Source: BS150m-G50 sp964501185 [NCBI: uncultured Bacteroidia bacterium]
GTDB lineage: Bacteria; CAIWAD01; BS150m-G50
Assembly: GCA_964501185.1 (NCBI GenBank)
Contig: CAZCRT010000013.1
Span: forward strand, 19,768 to 75,575
Direction: 5' to 3'
Length of the DNA stretch: 55,808 bases
Part shown: piece by piece, positions 30,584 through 42,037 of the stretch
How positions within the stretch are numbered: the first letter of the stretch is position 1
Layout: the number at the start of each line of letters is the position of its first letter
Made by a program: the position numbers and the translations under genes
The notes under the pieces: model-generated
Told to the model about the DNA's origin: nothing
Database searches by the model: none
What the model saw: the letters and a program-made list of their open reading frames with translations, nothing else

Positions 30584-30961
30584 CTATTCAGCCAGGTCAG
30601 CGTATTGTTCTGCAGACAGTAGTTGCTGCTGCTCTTCGGGGTTGCTGAGAGTGAGTTTCACAATCCAGCCGGCACCGTAAGGATCTGTGTTTATCTGCTC
30701 CGGCTCGGCTTCCAGTGACTCGTTGATCTCAAGTAAAGTTCCACTGAGCGGTGAAAAGATATCGGAGACCGTTTTAACCGCCTCCAGTGTCCCCATTGAG
30801 TCACCCTGATCAATCTCAAGCCCCGCTGGTTCCAGTTCCACCATTACGATGTCACCCAGTTCGGACTGAGCGTGATCTGTAACACCAATAGTAGCTGTAT
30901 CGCCTTCTATTCTTATCCATTCATGCTCGCTGGTATAGAGCAGATCTGCTGGTACGTTCAT
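30584..30961 (-). CDS. gcvH: Glycine cleavage system H protein
   Basis: GcvH is the lipoylated carrier that shuttles the aminomethyl group. The 125-aa product has the usual [10 protein letters not shown] and [15 protein letters not shown] strands, and the lipoyl lysine K63 in [18 protein letters not shown]. Its ATG overlaps the accC stop as ATGA, so it is translated with acetyl-CoA carboxylase genes rather than with gcvPA. A strong terminator follows its stop. The placement next to accB and accC, another swinging-arm carrier system, is unusual. Confidence 0.95.
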   Translation of the reverse strand: MNVPADLLYTSEHEWIRIEGDTATIGVTDHAQSELGDIVMVELEPAGLEIDQGDSMGTLEAVKTVSDIFSPLSGTLLEINESLEAEPEQINTDPYGAGWIVKLTLSNPEEQQQLLSAEQYADLAE

Positions 30962-32310
30962 TCTTCCTCCCTGTATTCAAAATGCTCCACAAATGAAGTA
31001 TCGAAATGTCCTGAAACAAATGCCGGATCACTGACCACCTGAATGTGATAGGGAATACTACTCGCAACCCCCTCGATGATAAACTCATCCAAAGCTCTCT
31101 GCAATCGTCTGACTGCCTGAGCGCGTGTTTCAGCATGGACAATCAGTTTTGCTATCAGTGAATCATAGTAGGGTGGTATTTCGTAACCTGCATAGACATG
31201 AGTGTCAACCCGCACCCCCAGTCCACCCGGGAGATTCAGAGATGTGATACGTCCGGGACAGGGACGGAAATTGTGATTCGGGTCCTCAGCATTGATACGG
31301 CACTCAATGGAATGACCACGTGGAACCACCTGATTCTGACCTGTCCGCAGTTTCTCACCGGCAGCAGTACGAATCTGTTCCACGATCAGGTCGATTCCCG
31401 TTATCTGTTCTGTGATGGGGTGTTCTACCTGAATTCTGGTATTCATCTCCATGAAGTAGAAGTTCTCGTCCGCGTCCAGCAGAAACTCAATTGTACCGGC
31501 AGTCTGGTAGTTCACCGAACGGGCAGCATTGACAGCTGACTCACCCATTTTCTCCCTCAGCGCCTGTGAAACTGCGGGAGATGGTGATTCCTCAACCAGT
31601 TTCTGATGACGGCGTTGAATCGAGCAATCGCGCTCATTCAGATGAATAATGTTCCCATGAGCATCACCCAGAATCTGCAACTCCACATGACGGGGATCCA
31701 CGATATACTTCTCGAGATAAAGCGCTCCGTTACCAAACCCGCTTTCTGCTTCCTGACTGGCAGCAGTAAACGCGCTGGCCACATCGGCTTCTGAACGGGC
31801 GATACGCATACCACGACCACCACCACCGGCGCTCGCTTTCAGTATGACCGGAAATCCGATTTCCCGCGCCAGCGTCTGTGCCTCTTCAGGAGTGTCAACT
31901 TCACCATCGCTTCCGGGGATTACCGGCACTCCGGCATTCTTCATCAGCTGTTTTGCGACCGCTTTATCCCCCATCCGGCGGATCATATCTCCTGAGGGTC
32001 CGACAAAAGCAATCCCGTGTGATACACACATATCGGCAAAATCAGCATTCTCAGCCAGGAAGCCATATCCGGGATGCAAGGCATCAGCACCGGAAACCTC
32101 CGCCGCGCTGATCAGAGCACTGCGATTGAGATAGGATTCGCTACTCGGCCCGGGGCCTATGCGGACTGCGTGATCAGCAAAACGAACATGCAGTGAGTCC
32201 TCGTCGGCAGTACTGTAAGCAGCCACCGTTTCCACACCCAGTTCACGGCAGGCGCGTATGATACGCAGAGCAATCTCACCACGATTGGCAATAAGTATTC
32301 GCTTATACAA
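30958..32310 (-). CDS. accC: Acetyl-CoA carboxylase, biotin carboxylase subunit
   Basis: AccC carboxylates the biotin of BCCP using ATP and bicarbonate, the first step of fatty acid synthesis. The 450-aa product begins [17 protein letters not shown]. It has the ATP-grasp glycine loop [12 protein letters not shown], the [13 protein letters not shown] segment and the active-site [14 protein letters not shown]. It starts with TTG at 32310, ten bases after accB, with AAGGGG upstream. AccA and AccD are not in the window. Confidence 0.96.
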   Translation of the reverse strand: MYKRILIANRGEIALRIIRACRELGVETVAAYSTADEDSLHVRFADHAVRIGPGPSSESYLNRSALISAAEVSGADALHPGYGFLAENADFADMCVSHGIAFVGPSGDMIRRMGDKAVAKQLMKNAGVPVIPGSDGEVDTPEEAQTLAREIGFPVILKASAGGGGRGMRIARSEADVASAFTAASQEAESGFGNGALYLEKYIVDPRHVELQILGDAHGNIIHLNERDCSIQRRHQKLVEESPSPAVSQALREKMGESAVNAARSVNYQTAGTIEFLLDADENFYFMEMNTRIQVEHPITEQITGIDLIVEQIRTAAGEKLRTGQNQVVPRGHSIECRINAEDPNHNFRPCPGRITSLNLPGGLGVRVDTHVYAGYEIPPYYDSLIAKLIVHAETRAQAVRRLQRALDEFIIEGVASSIPYHIQVVSDPAFVSGHFDTSFVEHFEYREEE

Positions 32311-32319
32311 GATTACCCC

Positions 32320-32790
32320 TTATAGTGGTTCGATTTCAAATATGGGATCGTCGAACTGGACTGGCTGCGCGTCCGCCACTAAAACCCTGCGCACGATTCC
32401 GCGCGCGTCCGCTTCGATCTCATTCATAACCTTCATCGCTTCAATAATGCATATAACCTGTCCGGGGGCTACCTCGTCACCTTCCTTCACAAACGGGGGA
32501 TCATCGGGTGAAGGCTTAGAGTAGAATGTCCCCACCATGGGAGATGTGATTGTATGCTGATTTTCTGAAACAGCGCTATCAGGAGCTGCAGTAGTCTGAA
32601 CCGCATCCGGGTGAGGGGCGGTAGAAACTACAGGCGCGCTTTGCATCACGGGAGCTGTGGTAACAGTAGCTACAGGCGCTGCACTCTGCTTCTCAATCTC
32701 AATCCGGAATCCTGATTCCTCAATCTCTATACGCCCGATCTCGCTGCTTTCAACCAGGTTGACCAGTTTTTTAATCTCTTTAAATTCCAC
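32320..32790 (-). CDS. accB: Biotin carboxyl carrier protein
   Basis: AccB carries the biotin acted on by AccC. The 156-aa protein has the standard N-terminal helix-strand (EFKEIKKLVNLVES), an Ala/Pro/Thr-rich linker (about residues 37-75), and a biotinyl domain with K120 in IIEAMKVMNEIEA. The start is GTG at 32790 with an AGGAGG site. It follows efp by 8 bp. The efp-accB-accC order is common in many bacteria. Confidence 0.96.
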   Translation of the reverse strand: MEFKEIKKLVNLVESSEIGRIEIEESGFRIEIEKQSAAPVATVTTAPVMQSAPVVSTAPHPDAVQTTAAPDSAVSENQHTITSPMVGTFYSKPSPDDPPFVKEGDEVAPGQVICIIEAMKVMNEIEADARGIVRRVLVADAQPVQFDDPIFEIEPL

Positions 32791-32798
32791 GCGACCTC

Positions 32799-33362
32799 CT
32801 ATTTCTTGGCCCGTTCCATGTACTCACCGGTTCGAGTGTCAATGCGCAGCACATCACCTTCGTTGATGAACAACGGGACCTGCACAACACCTCCCGATTC
32901 CAGTTCTGCCGGTTTAGAACCACCCTGGGCTGTATCGCCCTTTACGCCGGGATCTGTTTTTACTACGGTTAATTCAACATGGAAAGGGATTTCCACACCG
33001 AGAGGATCATCTTTGTGATACAATATATCTACTATTTCGGATTCTTTCATAAACCGGGCCTGGTCACCAACCAGGTCTGCCGGGATGCTTACCTGATTGT
33101 ATGTTTCCATATCCATGAAATAATAACCATCAGCATCGTGATACAGATACTGCATCTTCTTGTTGTTCAGGCGAATGATATCAATTTTCTCTCCTGAACG
33201 GAAAGTGTGCTCTACCACGCGTCCTGTCTGTACGTTTTTCAGCTTGGTCCGTACAAAAGCAGGTCCCTTCCCCGGTTTCACATGCTGGAATTCAGCTATA
33301 CTTACCAGGTTATCTTTGAACTTGATGGTGAGGCCATTTCGAAAATCTGCTGTTGATGCCAT
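32799..33362 (-). CDS. efp: Elongation factor P
   Basis: EF-P rescues ribosomes stalled on proline runs. The 187-aa product has the three expected beta domains. The tip loop is VKPGKGPAF with lysine K32 at the position modified in many bacteria. The conserved C-terminal GDVLRIDTRTGEYMERA is present. A lysine tip suggests EpmA-type or other lysine modification rather than rhamnosylation of arginine; no modifying enzyme is seen nearby. It starts at ATG 33362 with AAAGGGG upstream, and contains two copies of the 8-mer 123 bp apart. Confidence 0.97.
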   Translation of the reverse strand: MASTADFRNGLTIKFKDNLVSIAEFQHVKPGKGPAFVRTKLKNVQTGRVVEHTFRSGEKIDIIRLNNKKMQYLYHDADGYYFMDMETYNQVSIPADLVGDQARFMKESEIVDILYHKDDPLGVEIPFHVELTVVKTDPGVKGDTAQGGSKPAELESGGVVQVPLFINEGDVLRIDTRTGEYMERAKK

Positions 33363-33428
33363 ATTTCCCCTTTATTGTCTAAACCTCTGCCTGCAGGCAA
33401 AAGGCGGATTTATCATTTATCCAGGTGC

Positions 33429-35941
<2,513 letters not shown>

Positions 35942-35970
<29 letters not shown>

Positions 35971-36244
35971 CAGCGACTCCTTCCCGTTCATGCAACTCCG
36001 TCAACTTATCCACATGACACCGGTTATTGCCGGCCCGGATCAGTTGACACAGTTCTGTCAGCGCTTCGGGTGATCCCTGCGCTTCAACCTCCACACTGCC
36101 GTCTTTCAGGTTACACACCCAGCCGGTAATGGAAAGCGCCCGTGCGTTATTCTTCACGAACCAGCGAAATCCTACACCCTGTACACGTCCCTTGATCAGC
36201 AGTCGCACTTTGCCGCCTGGATTTGTATCACCCTTTCGAACCAC
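35942..36244 (-). CDS. acyP: Acylphosphatase
   Basis: This small enzyme hydrolyses acylphosphates. The 100-aa product has the diagnostic active-site segment IKGRVQGVGFRWFV with its catalytic arginine. The asparagine-bearing ITGWVCNLKDGSVEV and AQGSPEAL follow. The N-terminus is about 10 residues longer than typical; the start is taken as GTG 36244. It lies 16 bp after asnS and overlaps apt. Confidence 0.92.
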
Positions 36245-36260
36245 ATCCGGTTCAATCCCC

Positions 36261-37547
36261 CTATGGTTTCAACCGGGAGATCAGGCGGGGGAAAGGAATT
36301 GTCTCTCGCAGATGACTTACGCCGGTGAGCCAGGTAATAGTACGTTCCAGTCCGAGACCGAATCCGGCGTGTGGCACACTGCCGTAACGACGCAGATCGA
36401 GATACCAGTCGTATGCTTCTTCCGGTAACTCTTCCGCACGCAGTCTTTCCAGCAGGAGGTCATAGTCATCTTCACGCTGTCCACCACCTACAATTTCTCC
36501 GTATCCTTCCGGGGCCAGTACATCCATATTCAGCGCCAGCCGGGGGTCATCGGCGTCATGTTTCATATAAAACGGTTTGAGAGCGGCCGGATATCGATGT
36601 ACGATAACCGGGCTGTCATAGCGGCTTGAGATAGTCGTCTCATCCGCGCCACCGAAGTCGTCACCCCAGTTGAAGTCGACTCCCTCCTCCTTCAGGATAG
36701 CAACAGCATCATCATAGCTGATACGGGGGAATGGTTTGCGGATCGCCTTCAGTTTGGTGATATCCCGTTCCAGTAACTCGAGTTCCGTCTGACAACGTTC
36801 CAGAACCCACTCCACCAGGTGTACCAGAAAATCCTCCGCCAGGTCCATATCTTCGTCCAACTCCATCCAGGCGACTTCCGGCTCAACCATCCAGAACTCA
36901 GTCAGATGACGGCGGGTTTTCGACTTCTCCGCCCGGAAAGTGGGGCCAAAACTGTAGACTTTACCCAGAGCCATCGCGGTAGCCTCGTTGTAAAGCTGTC
37001 CCGATTGTGTCAGATAGGCGGTATCATCGAAGTACTCAGTTGAAAAAAGTGTCGTAGTGCCCTCAACTGAAGTTGGTGTAAATATCGGTGCATCAGCATT
37101 TATGAAATCACGCTCATCGAAGAAATTACGGATAGCCTTTACCACCTCATGCCGTACCCGCAGCACCGCATGCTGCCTGCTGGAGCGCATCCAGAGGTGA
37201 CGATGATCCATCAGAAAAGAGGTGCCATGCTCTTTCGGTGTGATTGGATAATCCTCAGAACTACCAACAATTCTCAGATCGCTGGCCTGTATCTCAAAAC
37301 CCAGTTGTGAACGCTTATCCTCTACAACTTCCCCCCGGACGACAATTGCTGTCTCCTGCGCAAGGTGGCCGGCATTCTCAAAAACTTCTTCCGTAACACT
37401 TCCCTTGAAAACAACACACTGGATAGTACCGGTGCCGTCCCGTAACTGGATAAAATGCAGTTTCCCTTTGGAGCTGCTGTTATAAACCCAGCCGCGGATT
37501 TCCACCTCACGACCGAGCTGTTCCCTGATTCGACCAACGGTCGTCAT
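36261..37547 (-). CDS. asnS: Asparaginyl-tRNA synthetase
   Basis: This class II synthetase of 428 aa has an N-terminal OB fold (residues 1-100) and then the catalytic core. [19 protein letters not shown] and the C-terminal motif 3 [13 protein letters not shown], followed by [10 protein letters not shown], are characteristic of AsnRS and separate it from AspRS. It starts at ATG 37547, two bases after gpsA stops. Presence of AsnRS means the organism can charge Asn directly. Confidence 0.94.
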   Translation of the reverse strand: MTTVGRIREQLGREVEIRGWVYNSSSKGKLHFIQLRDGTGTIQCVVFKGSVTEEVFENAGHLAQETAIVVRGEVVEDKRSQLGFEIQASDLRIVGSSEDYPITPKEHGTSFLMDHRHLWMRSSRQHAVLRVRHEVVKAIRNFFDERDFINADAPIFTPTSVEGTTTLFSTEYFDDTAYLTQSGQLYNEATAMALGKVYSFGPTFRAEKSKTRRHLTEFWMVEPEVAWMELDEDMDLAEDFLVHLVEWVLERCQTELELLERDITKLKAIRKPFPRISYDDAVAILKEEGVDFNWGDDFGGADETTISSRYDSPVIVHRYPAALKPFYMKHDADDPRLALNMDVLAPEGYGEIVGGGQREDDYDLLLERLRAEELPEEAYDWYLDLRRYGSVPHAGFGLGLERTITWLTGVSHLRETIPFPRLISRLKP

Positions 37548-37549
37548 GA

Positions 37550-38548
37550 TTACTCCTGCTTCAGTTTTCTCGTCATCAAGTCAGTAACTTCCTGCAGGGG
37601 ATCCAGTTCCTCAAACAGGATTTTGTAAACCGATTGCGAAATCGGCATGTCAATGTCAAAGCGTTGCCGCAGATCATTGACAGAACGGGTGGTCTTAACA
37701 CCCTCGGCCACCATCTGCATTTTATCCAGGATCTCAGGTAACCGGAGGCCTTTACCTATCTCCTCACCTACAAAACGGTTTCGGGAGTGACGGCTCATAC
37801 AGGTTGTGATCAGGTCACCCATCCCGGAAAGCCCGAAAAATGTTGAGGATTGCGCCCCCATCTCAACGCCCAGACGGCTTATTTCCACCAGCCCTCGGTT
37901 GAGTAGTGCACCCTTGGTGTTGTCACCAAACCCCAGCCCGTCACAGATACCGGCAGCCAGCGCGATGACATTTTTCACTGATCCACCTACTTCCACACCA
38001 CAGAGGTCATCATTTGTATATACCCGGAAGTACTCTGAAGAGAAAACCTCCTGAACGATCCGGGCTGCTTCCATATCAGTGGCAGCGGCAACTACAGTCG
38101 TCGGAATATGCCGGGAAACCTCCTCGGCATGCGAAGGCCCGGACAGACAGACATAATTACTCTCCGGTAGTTCTGGAAATACTTCCAGCACCAGTTCTGA
38201 CATCCGCAGCAGGGAACCTTCTTCGATACCTTTGGCGACATCAACCAGCAACGGCTGCCAGTCGACAAACTCATTCAAGCGACCGGCCATAGTGCGCACA
38301 GCATGTGAAGGCACAGCCATCAGTATTATCTCAGCTTCATCTACAACAGCTTTCAGGTCGTTGCTCACGAACATCTCAGCTGGCAGAAATATCCCTGGCA
38401 GAACCGCAATCTCACGATTTCCTGAATCATATTTCGCGACCTCATCCTCGAGGTACTCCCAGAGACGAACCCGGTGACCGTTATCATGCAGCAGAATAGC
38501 CAGTGTGGCTCCAAAACTGCCTCCACCAATCACAGCGATTTTTTTCAT
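37550..38548 (-). CDS. gpsA: Glycerol-3-phosphate dehydrogenase [NAD(P)+]
   Basis: GpsA makes glycerol 3-phosphate for phospholipids from dihydroxyacetone phosphate. The 332-aa product has the dinucleotide fold [11 protein letters not shown], catalytic-site lysine in [15 protein letters not shown], and [19 protein letters not shown]. Its ATG at 38548 overlaps the plsY stop as ATGA, which couples it to the acyltransferase that uses its product. Confidence 0.97.
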   Translation of the reverse strand: MKKIAVIGGGSFGATLAILLHDNGHRVRLWEYLEDEVAKYDSGNREIAVLPGIFLPAEMFVSNDLKAVVDEAEIILMAVPSHAVRTMAGRLNEFVDWQPLLVDVAKGIEEGSLLRMSELVLEVFPELPESNYVCLSGPSHAEEVSRHIPTTVVAAATDMEAARIVQEVFSSEYFRVYTNDDLCGVEVGGSVKNVIALAAGICDGLGFGDNTKGALLNRGLVEISRLGVEMGAQSSTFFGLSGMGDLITTCMSRHSRNRFVGEEIGKGLRLPEILDKMQMVAEGVKTTRSVNDLRQRFDIDMPISQSVYKILFEELDPLQEVTDLMTRKLKQE

Positions 38549-39210
38549 GATTGCTCCTCTCCTGAACTCTCTTCCGGTAGAACCACAATTTTCCGTCCCA
38601 GACGATTCTCCACACCACGCCTGAAACGACCGATATTGGCACGGTGCAACAGTATCAACAGCAGCACACAGGCGACGGCAAATACCCGCAGGCTGACCGC
38701 CCCTTCAGGAGCGAAAATCAGAACCAGCGACCCGTAAGTTACACCGGCAGCAATCGAAGCCAGAAACATGTAGCGAGTTGCTGCTACCAGTACCGCGAAA
38801 ACCGCAAGCGCCATCAGAATTGCCCAGTAGGGTTGAGTGACCGCAATGGCAATGCCGGCAGCAGTGGCAACGCCTTTACCGCCCCGAAAATTCGCAAACA
38901 GCGGAAAGACATGCCCCAACATGGCTATTACACCGGCGATAATCCCACTGAAGCCCGGATCAAAACTGAACAGGTCGACAGGCAATAGCATTGGTAACAA
39001 TCTTGCCGCCAGAAAGCCCTTGAGCGCATCGACCAGTATGACAAACACGCCCCAGCCCCAGCCGGCTACCCGGCTGACGTTCGTACCACCGGCATTTCCG
39101 GAACCATAGTCTCTTACGTCAACCCGCTTGACCGCTTTTACTACCAGAATGCTGGTAGGCACCGATCCAATAAGGTAGGCGATTATAATAAACAGAATCA
39201 GACTAAGCAT
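38545..39210 (-). CDS. plsY: Glycerol-3-phosphate acyltransferase PlsY
   Basis: PlsY acylates glycerol 3-phosphate from acyl-phosphate in the membrane. The 221-aa protein has several membrane segments and the three family motifs: GSVPTS near residue 16, GSGNAGGTNVSR near 38, and HVFPLFANFRGGKGVAT near 104. The pairing with gpsA is common. acyP, four genes downstream, could hydrolyse the same acyl-phosphate; that link is only inference. Confidence 0.95.
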   Translation of the reverse strand: MLSLILFIIIAYLIGSVPTSILVVKAVKRVDVRDYGSGNAGGTNVSRVAGWGWGVFVILVDALKGFLAARLLPMLLPVDLFSFDPGFSGIIAGVIAMLGHVFPLFANFRGGKGVATAAGIAIAVTQPYWAILMALAVFAVLVAATRYMFLASIAAGVTYGSLVLIFAPEGAVSLRVFAVACVLLLILLHRANIGRFRRGVENRLGRKIVVLPEESSGEEQS

Positions 39211-39238
39211 TCCGGTCCAATCGGTTGTGTGTATTCAT

Positions 39239-39667
39239 TTACTTTGATGCCATCCCCGGGGGCAGAATTGAGGCAATGTCCGAATAATCCTCGATACGCT
39301 CATATACTTCACACAGCCGGCAATCCTGTGAAGGCAATTTGTCGGTTTTCACCAGTATCCAGCAGGGCTGCAGAAAATCCTGCTTACCCTTGCACACAAC
39401 ATCCAGATCGGAACGTTTGCCGCAATTGGGAAAACTCCAACATGGTATGAGCGCAGCCATACGCAGGATGTCATTGAAGGTTTTACCCTTCCGTAGCAGG
39501 TCCCGGATATTGCGAATTTTCTGCAGGTCGTTCTCCGAATACCAGCGCCTGCCGGATGAGCTGATATAGGGAATCAGCAATCCTTCGTTTTCATATTTAC
39601 GTATGTCATTAATAGTTACTCCGGTCATACGAAATGCTGACTGAATGGCGTGCAGTTCTTCGTTCAT
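39239..39667 (-). CDS. MerR-like regulator with C-terminal two-CW cysteine domain
   Basis: This is a 142-aa protein in two parts. Residues 11-70 form a MerR-type winged helix (MTGVTINDIRKYENEGLL, then GRRWYSENDLQKIRNI), which points to DNA binding at a promoter. Residues 75-121 hold six cysteines in the pattern PCW (C76), C82, C92, PCW (C102) and CRLC (C116, C119). This arrangement is seen in proteins called two-CW domain. It could bind metal or an iron-sulfur cluster, or sense thiols. It is transcribed from the same strand and just after a flavin disulfide reductase and two thioredoxins, which suggests a redox role. The ligand and targets are unknown. Confidence 0.75.
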   Translation of the reverse strand: MNEELHAIQSAFRMTGVTINDIRKYENEGLLIPYISSSGRRWYSENDLQKIRNIRDLLRKGKTFNDILRMAALIPCWSFPNCGKRSDLDVVCKGKQDFLQPCWILVKTDKLPSQDCRLCEVYERIEDYSDIASILPPGMASK

Positions 39668-39716
39668 AACTTTACCTCAGAGTATTCCAGCAATATAATT
39701 GTATCACTTTTTTCCA

Positions 39717-41000
39717 TCATGATCGAGAAACAGTTTTTGCCAGCAACGCTGCCAGTGGATCGGTGACGGCTGAGAATGCGGGATGATATGCCATTTGCAG
39801 GTTTTTCAACCTGGAAAGTTTAACACCCGCCTGCATCCAGGAAGCAACCTGATTAACCCTGGCGGCAATCCCTTCAGTCCCGCAGGTATGGAAAGAAAGA
39901 AGCGTACCATCGGTGGATCGATAATCCAGTCGCATGAAGAGCTCGCTTTTCCCCATCCAGGCTGGTAATAACCTGAAATTCCCACTGACGGTAACGACCG
40001 GTTGATGTTCCAGCTTCAAGCGGGAGAGCGTCATCCCCGCTCGTCCTGCCACCATATCGGCAACCTCTACCAGGACCGCGTCAACACCGTTATAACGTTC
40101 CTGGCTACCCATTGCATTGCTGCCGGCAATCTTACCCTGCCTGTTTGCAGCTGCGGCACCACCTGCACCGGTAAACCCATAGGAGTCCTGCATCAGAGCA
40201 CATTCACCACATGCGAAAACAGCATCAACATCGGACATGCAATATCGATCTACCGGCACGCCCTTTTCCCAGTTCTGGCCAACTGCCAGCCCTGCAGGCA
40301 GGTACGGCCTGACACCATGTGCCAGCAGTGTCAGTTGATCAGGGCCATCAGGTGGAGCATCCTGGCGGGGATGCAGCTGCACCTGTCTGTCTTTCAACAA
40401 CGCTGTCAGTTGAAGCGAAATCTCTTCCGGGAAACTGGAGAGGATTGTATCACGTGAATAAAGATGCAGCTCTTTCCCCAGTGGCAACAGTGCGTCAATC
40501 AGTGTGAGTCCCAGGATTCCACTACCCGATATATTTACGCGGCTACAGTTATCGCCACGCAGCTTCTTCTGGATCTTATCAAGTTCATGAGGATAGCGGA
40601 GTGTATGAAAACCGGCTCGTCCGGGAGGTTGAGGACGCGCCCCGGTAGCCAGTATCAGAGAACCGTACTCCAGCTCATAATCCCGCTCATGAAGGAGACT
40701 TCGCACCAGCAGCTTACGGGAACCGGGAAGAACACGGGTCACCTCCTGCTGCAGCAGCACGGTGATATTGTAACGATCACCCAGCTCTGCCGGATCGCGA
40801 TGCACCAAGGGAGTTATGTCAGGGAGGTTCCCCTTGAGCACTTCGGGCAACCCACAGCTGGCAAAAGCGTAGTAGGGGAGCCGCTCCAGAAGGATAACCT
40901 CCCGCTTGCTGTTCTGCCTTCTCGCAGCAACCGCGGCTGCCATACCTGCGGCAGAGGAGCCGACAACTACAACCGGTAGTGCTGTGTGCGAGCGCCCCAT
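39717..41000 (-). CDS. CoA-disulfide reductase/NADH oxidase-like flavoprotein
   Basis: This 427-aa pyridine-nucleotide disulfide oxidoreductase has the FAD fold VVGSSAAGMAAAV near residue 11 and a second dinucleotide fold ISGSGILGL near 150. A single redox cysteine, C49 in FASCGLPEVL, is the position used by CoA-disulfide reductases and NADH oxidases. It lacks the CxxxxC pair of glutathione or lipoamide reductases. The ATG at 41000 has AAGGGA upstream and was preferred over the GTG one codon earlier. It lies 27 bp after the second thioredoxin gene. The true substrate (CoA disulfide, polysulfide, peroxide) cannot be fixed. Confidence 0.82.
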   Translation of the reverse strand: MGRSHTALPVVVVGSSAAGMAAAVAARRQNSKREVILLERLPYYAFASCGLPEVLKGNLPDITPLVHRDPAELGDRYNITVLLQQEVTRVLPGSRKLLVRSLLHERDYELEYGSLILATGARPQPPGRAGFHTLRYPHELDKIQKKLRGDNCSRVNISGSGILGLTLIDALLPLGKELHLYSRDTILSSFPEEISLQLTALLKDRQVQLHPRQDAPPDGPDQLTLLAHGVRPYLPAGLAVGQNWEKGVPVDRYCMSDVDAVFACGECALMQDSYGFTGAGGAAAANRQGKIAGSNAMGSQERYNGVDAVLVEVADMVAGRAGMTLSRLKLEHQPVVTVSGNFRLLPAWMGKSELFMRLDYRSTDGTLLSFHTCGTEGIAARVNQVASWMQAGVKLSRLKNLQMAYHPAFSAVTDPLAALLAKTVSRS

Positions 41001-41027
41001 CACTTCCCTTCTTCGTTGTAAGACAGA

Positions 41028-41387
41028 TTACAGGTAGGCTTTAACCCGCTGCTGTAGCTGGTCGAGTGGTAGCAGACCGGTTATCTTATTCATCATGCGG
41101 CCATGACGAAAAATCATTACTGTGGGAACAGACTGAATTGCATATGTCCTGGCATGCTCCGTCGCGTAGGCTACATTTGCTTTTGCCACCCTGATCTGAT
41201 CAGGCAGCTGATTCTGAAGATCACGAACAACTCCCGACATGACTCTGCAGGGAGGGCAGGTATCAGAGTAGAATTGCAGCAACAGCGGTTTGTCCTCAGT
41301 ATCAGCAATCGCAGCATCGATGGATCCATCATCCAGTTCCACGGGACGAGGACGATTGCCAAAAAGTTTGCCCATAAGTCCCATCAT
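41028..41387 (-). CDS. Thioredoxin-fold protein with CPPC active site
   Basis: This 119-aa protein has one thioredoxin domain after a short basic N-terminus (GKLFGNRPRP). The active site is FYSDTCPPCRVMSG, which differs from the usual WCGPC in its flanking residues. The cis-proline segment SVPTVMIFRHG is conserved. It lacks a signal peptide. The ATG overlaps the trxA stop as ATGA, so the two thioredoxins are translated together. Together with the downstream flavoprotein it may form a thiol-reduction set. Confidence 0.85.
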   Translation of the reverse strand: MMGLMGKLFGNRPRPVELDDGSIDAAIADTEDKPLLLQFYSDTCPPCRVMSGVVRDLQNQLPDQIRVAKANVAYATEHARTYAIQSVPTVMIFRHGRMMNKITGLLPLDQLQQRVKAYL

Positions 41388-41704
41388 GACTCCAGATACT
41401 GGTCGATTGTCTCCTCCAGAAACTGACGGGGACGTACACCGACGATTTTTTCTACCGGCTCACCATTCTTGAACAGAATCAGCGTGGGAATTCCACGGAT
41501 ACCAAACTGACCGGGCAACTGCATGTTCTCATCTGTGTTAAGCTTGAAAATCTGTAACTTATTACCATAATGCTCGGAGATCTCTTCAAGTATTGGTGAA
41601 ATAGCCTTGCAGGGCGCACACCATGGCGCCCAGAAATCAACCAGAACCGGGCCATCCGCTTTGAGAACAGATTCCTCAAAGGTTGCTTCAGTAACATCAT
41701 TCAT
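41384..41704 (-). CDS. trxA: Thioredoxin (CAPC active site)
   Basis: This is a classic 106-aa cytoplasmic thioredoxin: VLVDFWAPWCAPCKAISPIL active site, LNTDENMQLPGQFGIRGIPTLILF with the cis-proline, and GVRPRQFLEETI at the end. The second position of the active site is Ala rather than Gly (WCAPC), a known but less common form. It is the first gene of the long minus-strand run, opposite hisC. The ATG at 41704 has GGAGA upstream. Confidence 0.95.
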   Translation of the reverse strand: MNDVTEATFEESVLKADGPVLVDFWAPWCAPCKAISPILEEISEHYGNKLQIFKLNTDENMQLPGQFGIRGIPTLILFKNGEPVEKIVGVRPRQFLEETIDQYLES

Positions 41705-41922
41705 TCTCGTTTCTCCGTTCTATTTATATGTTTTTGAAATCCAGTCATTTCAGCAGCACGGCGACAAGTCACCATGAAGTCAGGACAAAGTACTTTGGCA
41801 GCAACGATCCTGCAAGATTTTCCTGATTCCTTAAAGTATATATGACTCTTACACCTTTTACAGAGCTGCGGCTCCCTTTCCGGCAAATCCCGGAAGAGAA
41901 ACTGCGCAGGCATCACCCTCAT
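41701..41922 (-). CDS. Possible small Cys-rich ORF before trxA
   Basis: A 73-codon open frame ends in a 4-nt ATGA overlap with trxA. It contains five cysteines (LCKRCKS near residue 21, then KSC, LCPDFMVTC), which could suggest a metal or redox protein. Against it, there is no ribosome site at the ATG, and a TATACT box inside the frame at 41835-41840 would start trxA transcripts downstream of the putative start. I do not recognise the sequence. Treat it as doubtful. Confidence 0.2.
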   Translation of the reverse strand: MRVMPAQFLFRDLPEREPQLCKRCKSHIYFKESGKSCRIVAAKVLCPDFMVTCRRAAEMTGFQKHINRTEKRE

Positions 41923-42037
41923 TCGCTTTCTGAAGGCATTTTCCTCCGGGGGGCCGGATACTCAATCCGAGGTTCAGCCAACAGCGATATTTCATTGAAT
42001 AAAATCAGTTGCACAACTAGTTTATGCTGACAACTTC
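41705..42037. promoter_or_regulatory. Divergent intergenic region trxA/hisC
   Basis: This 333-bp gap separates the two transcription directions and must hold promoters for both. On the minus strand TATACT (41840-41835) is a fair -10 box, but no good -35 lies 17 bp ahead. On the plus strand the 12-bp inverted repeat AGTTGCACAACT (42007-42018), 20 bp before the hisC ATG, could be an operator. No tRNA or small RNA gene was recognised. Confidence 0.4.

Noticed and set aside
41028-41704. Second thioredoxin as a frameshifted part of trxA
   Set aside because: Each frame encodes a complete thioredoxin domain with its own CxxC and cis-proline.
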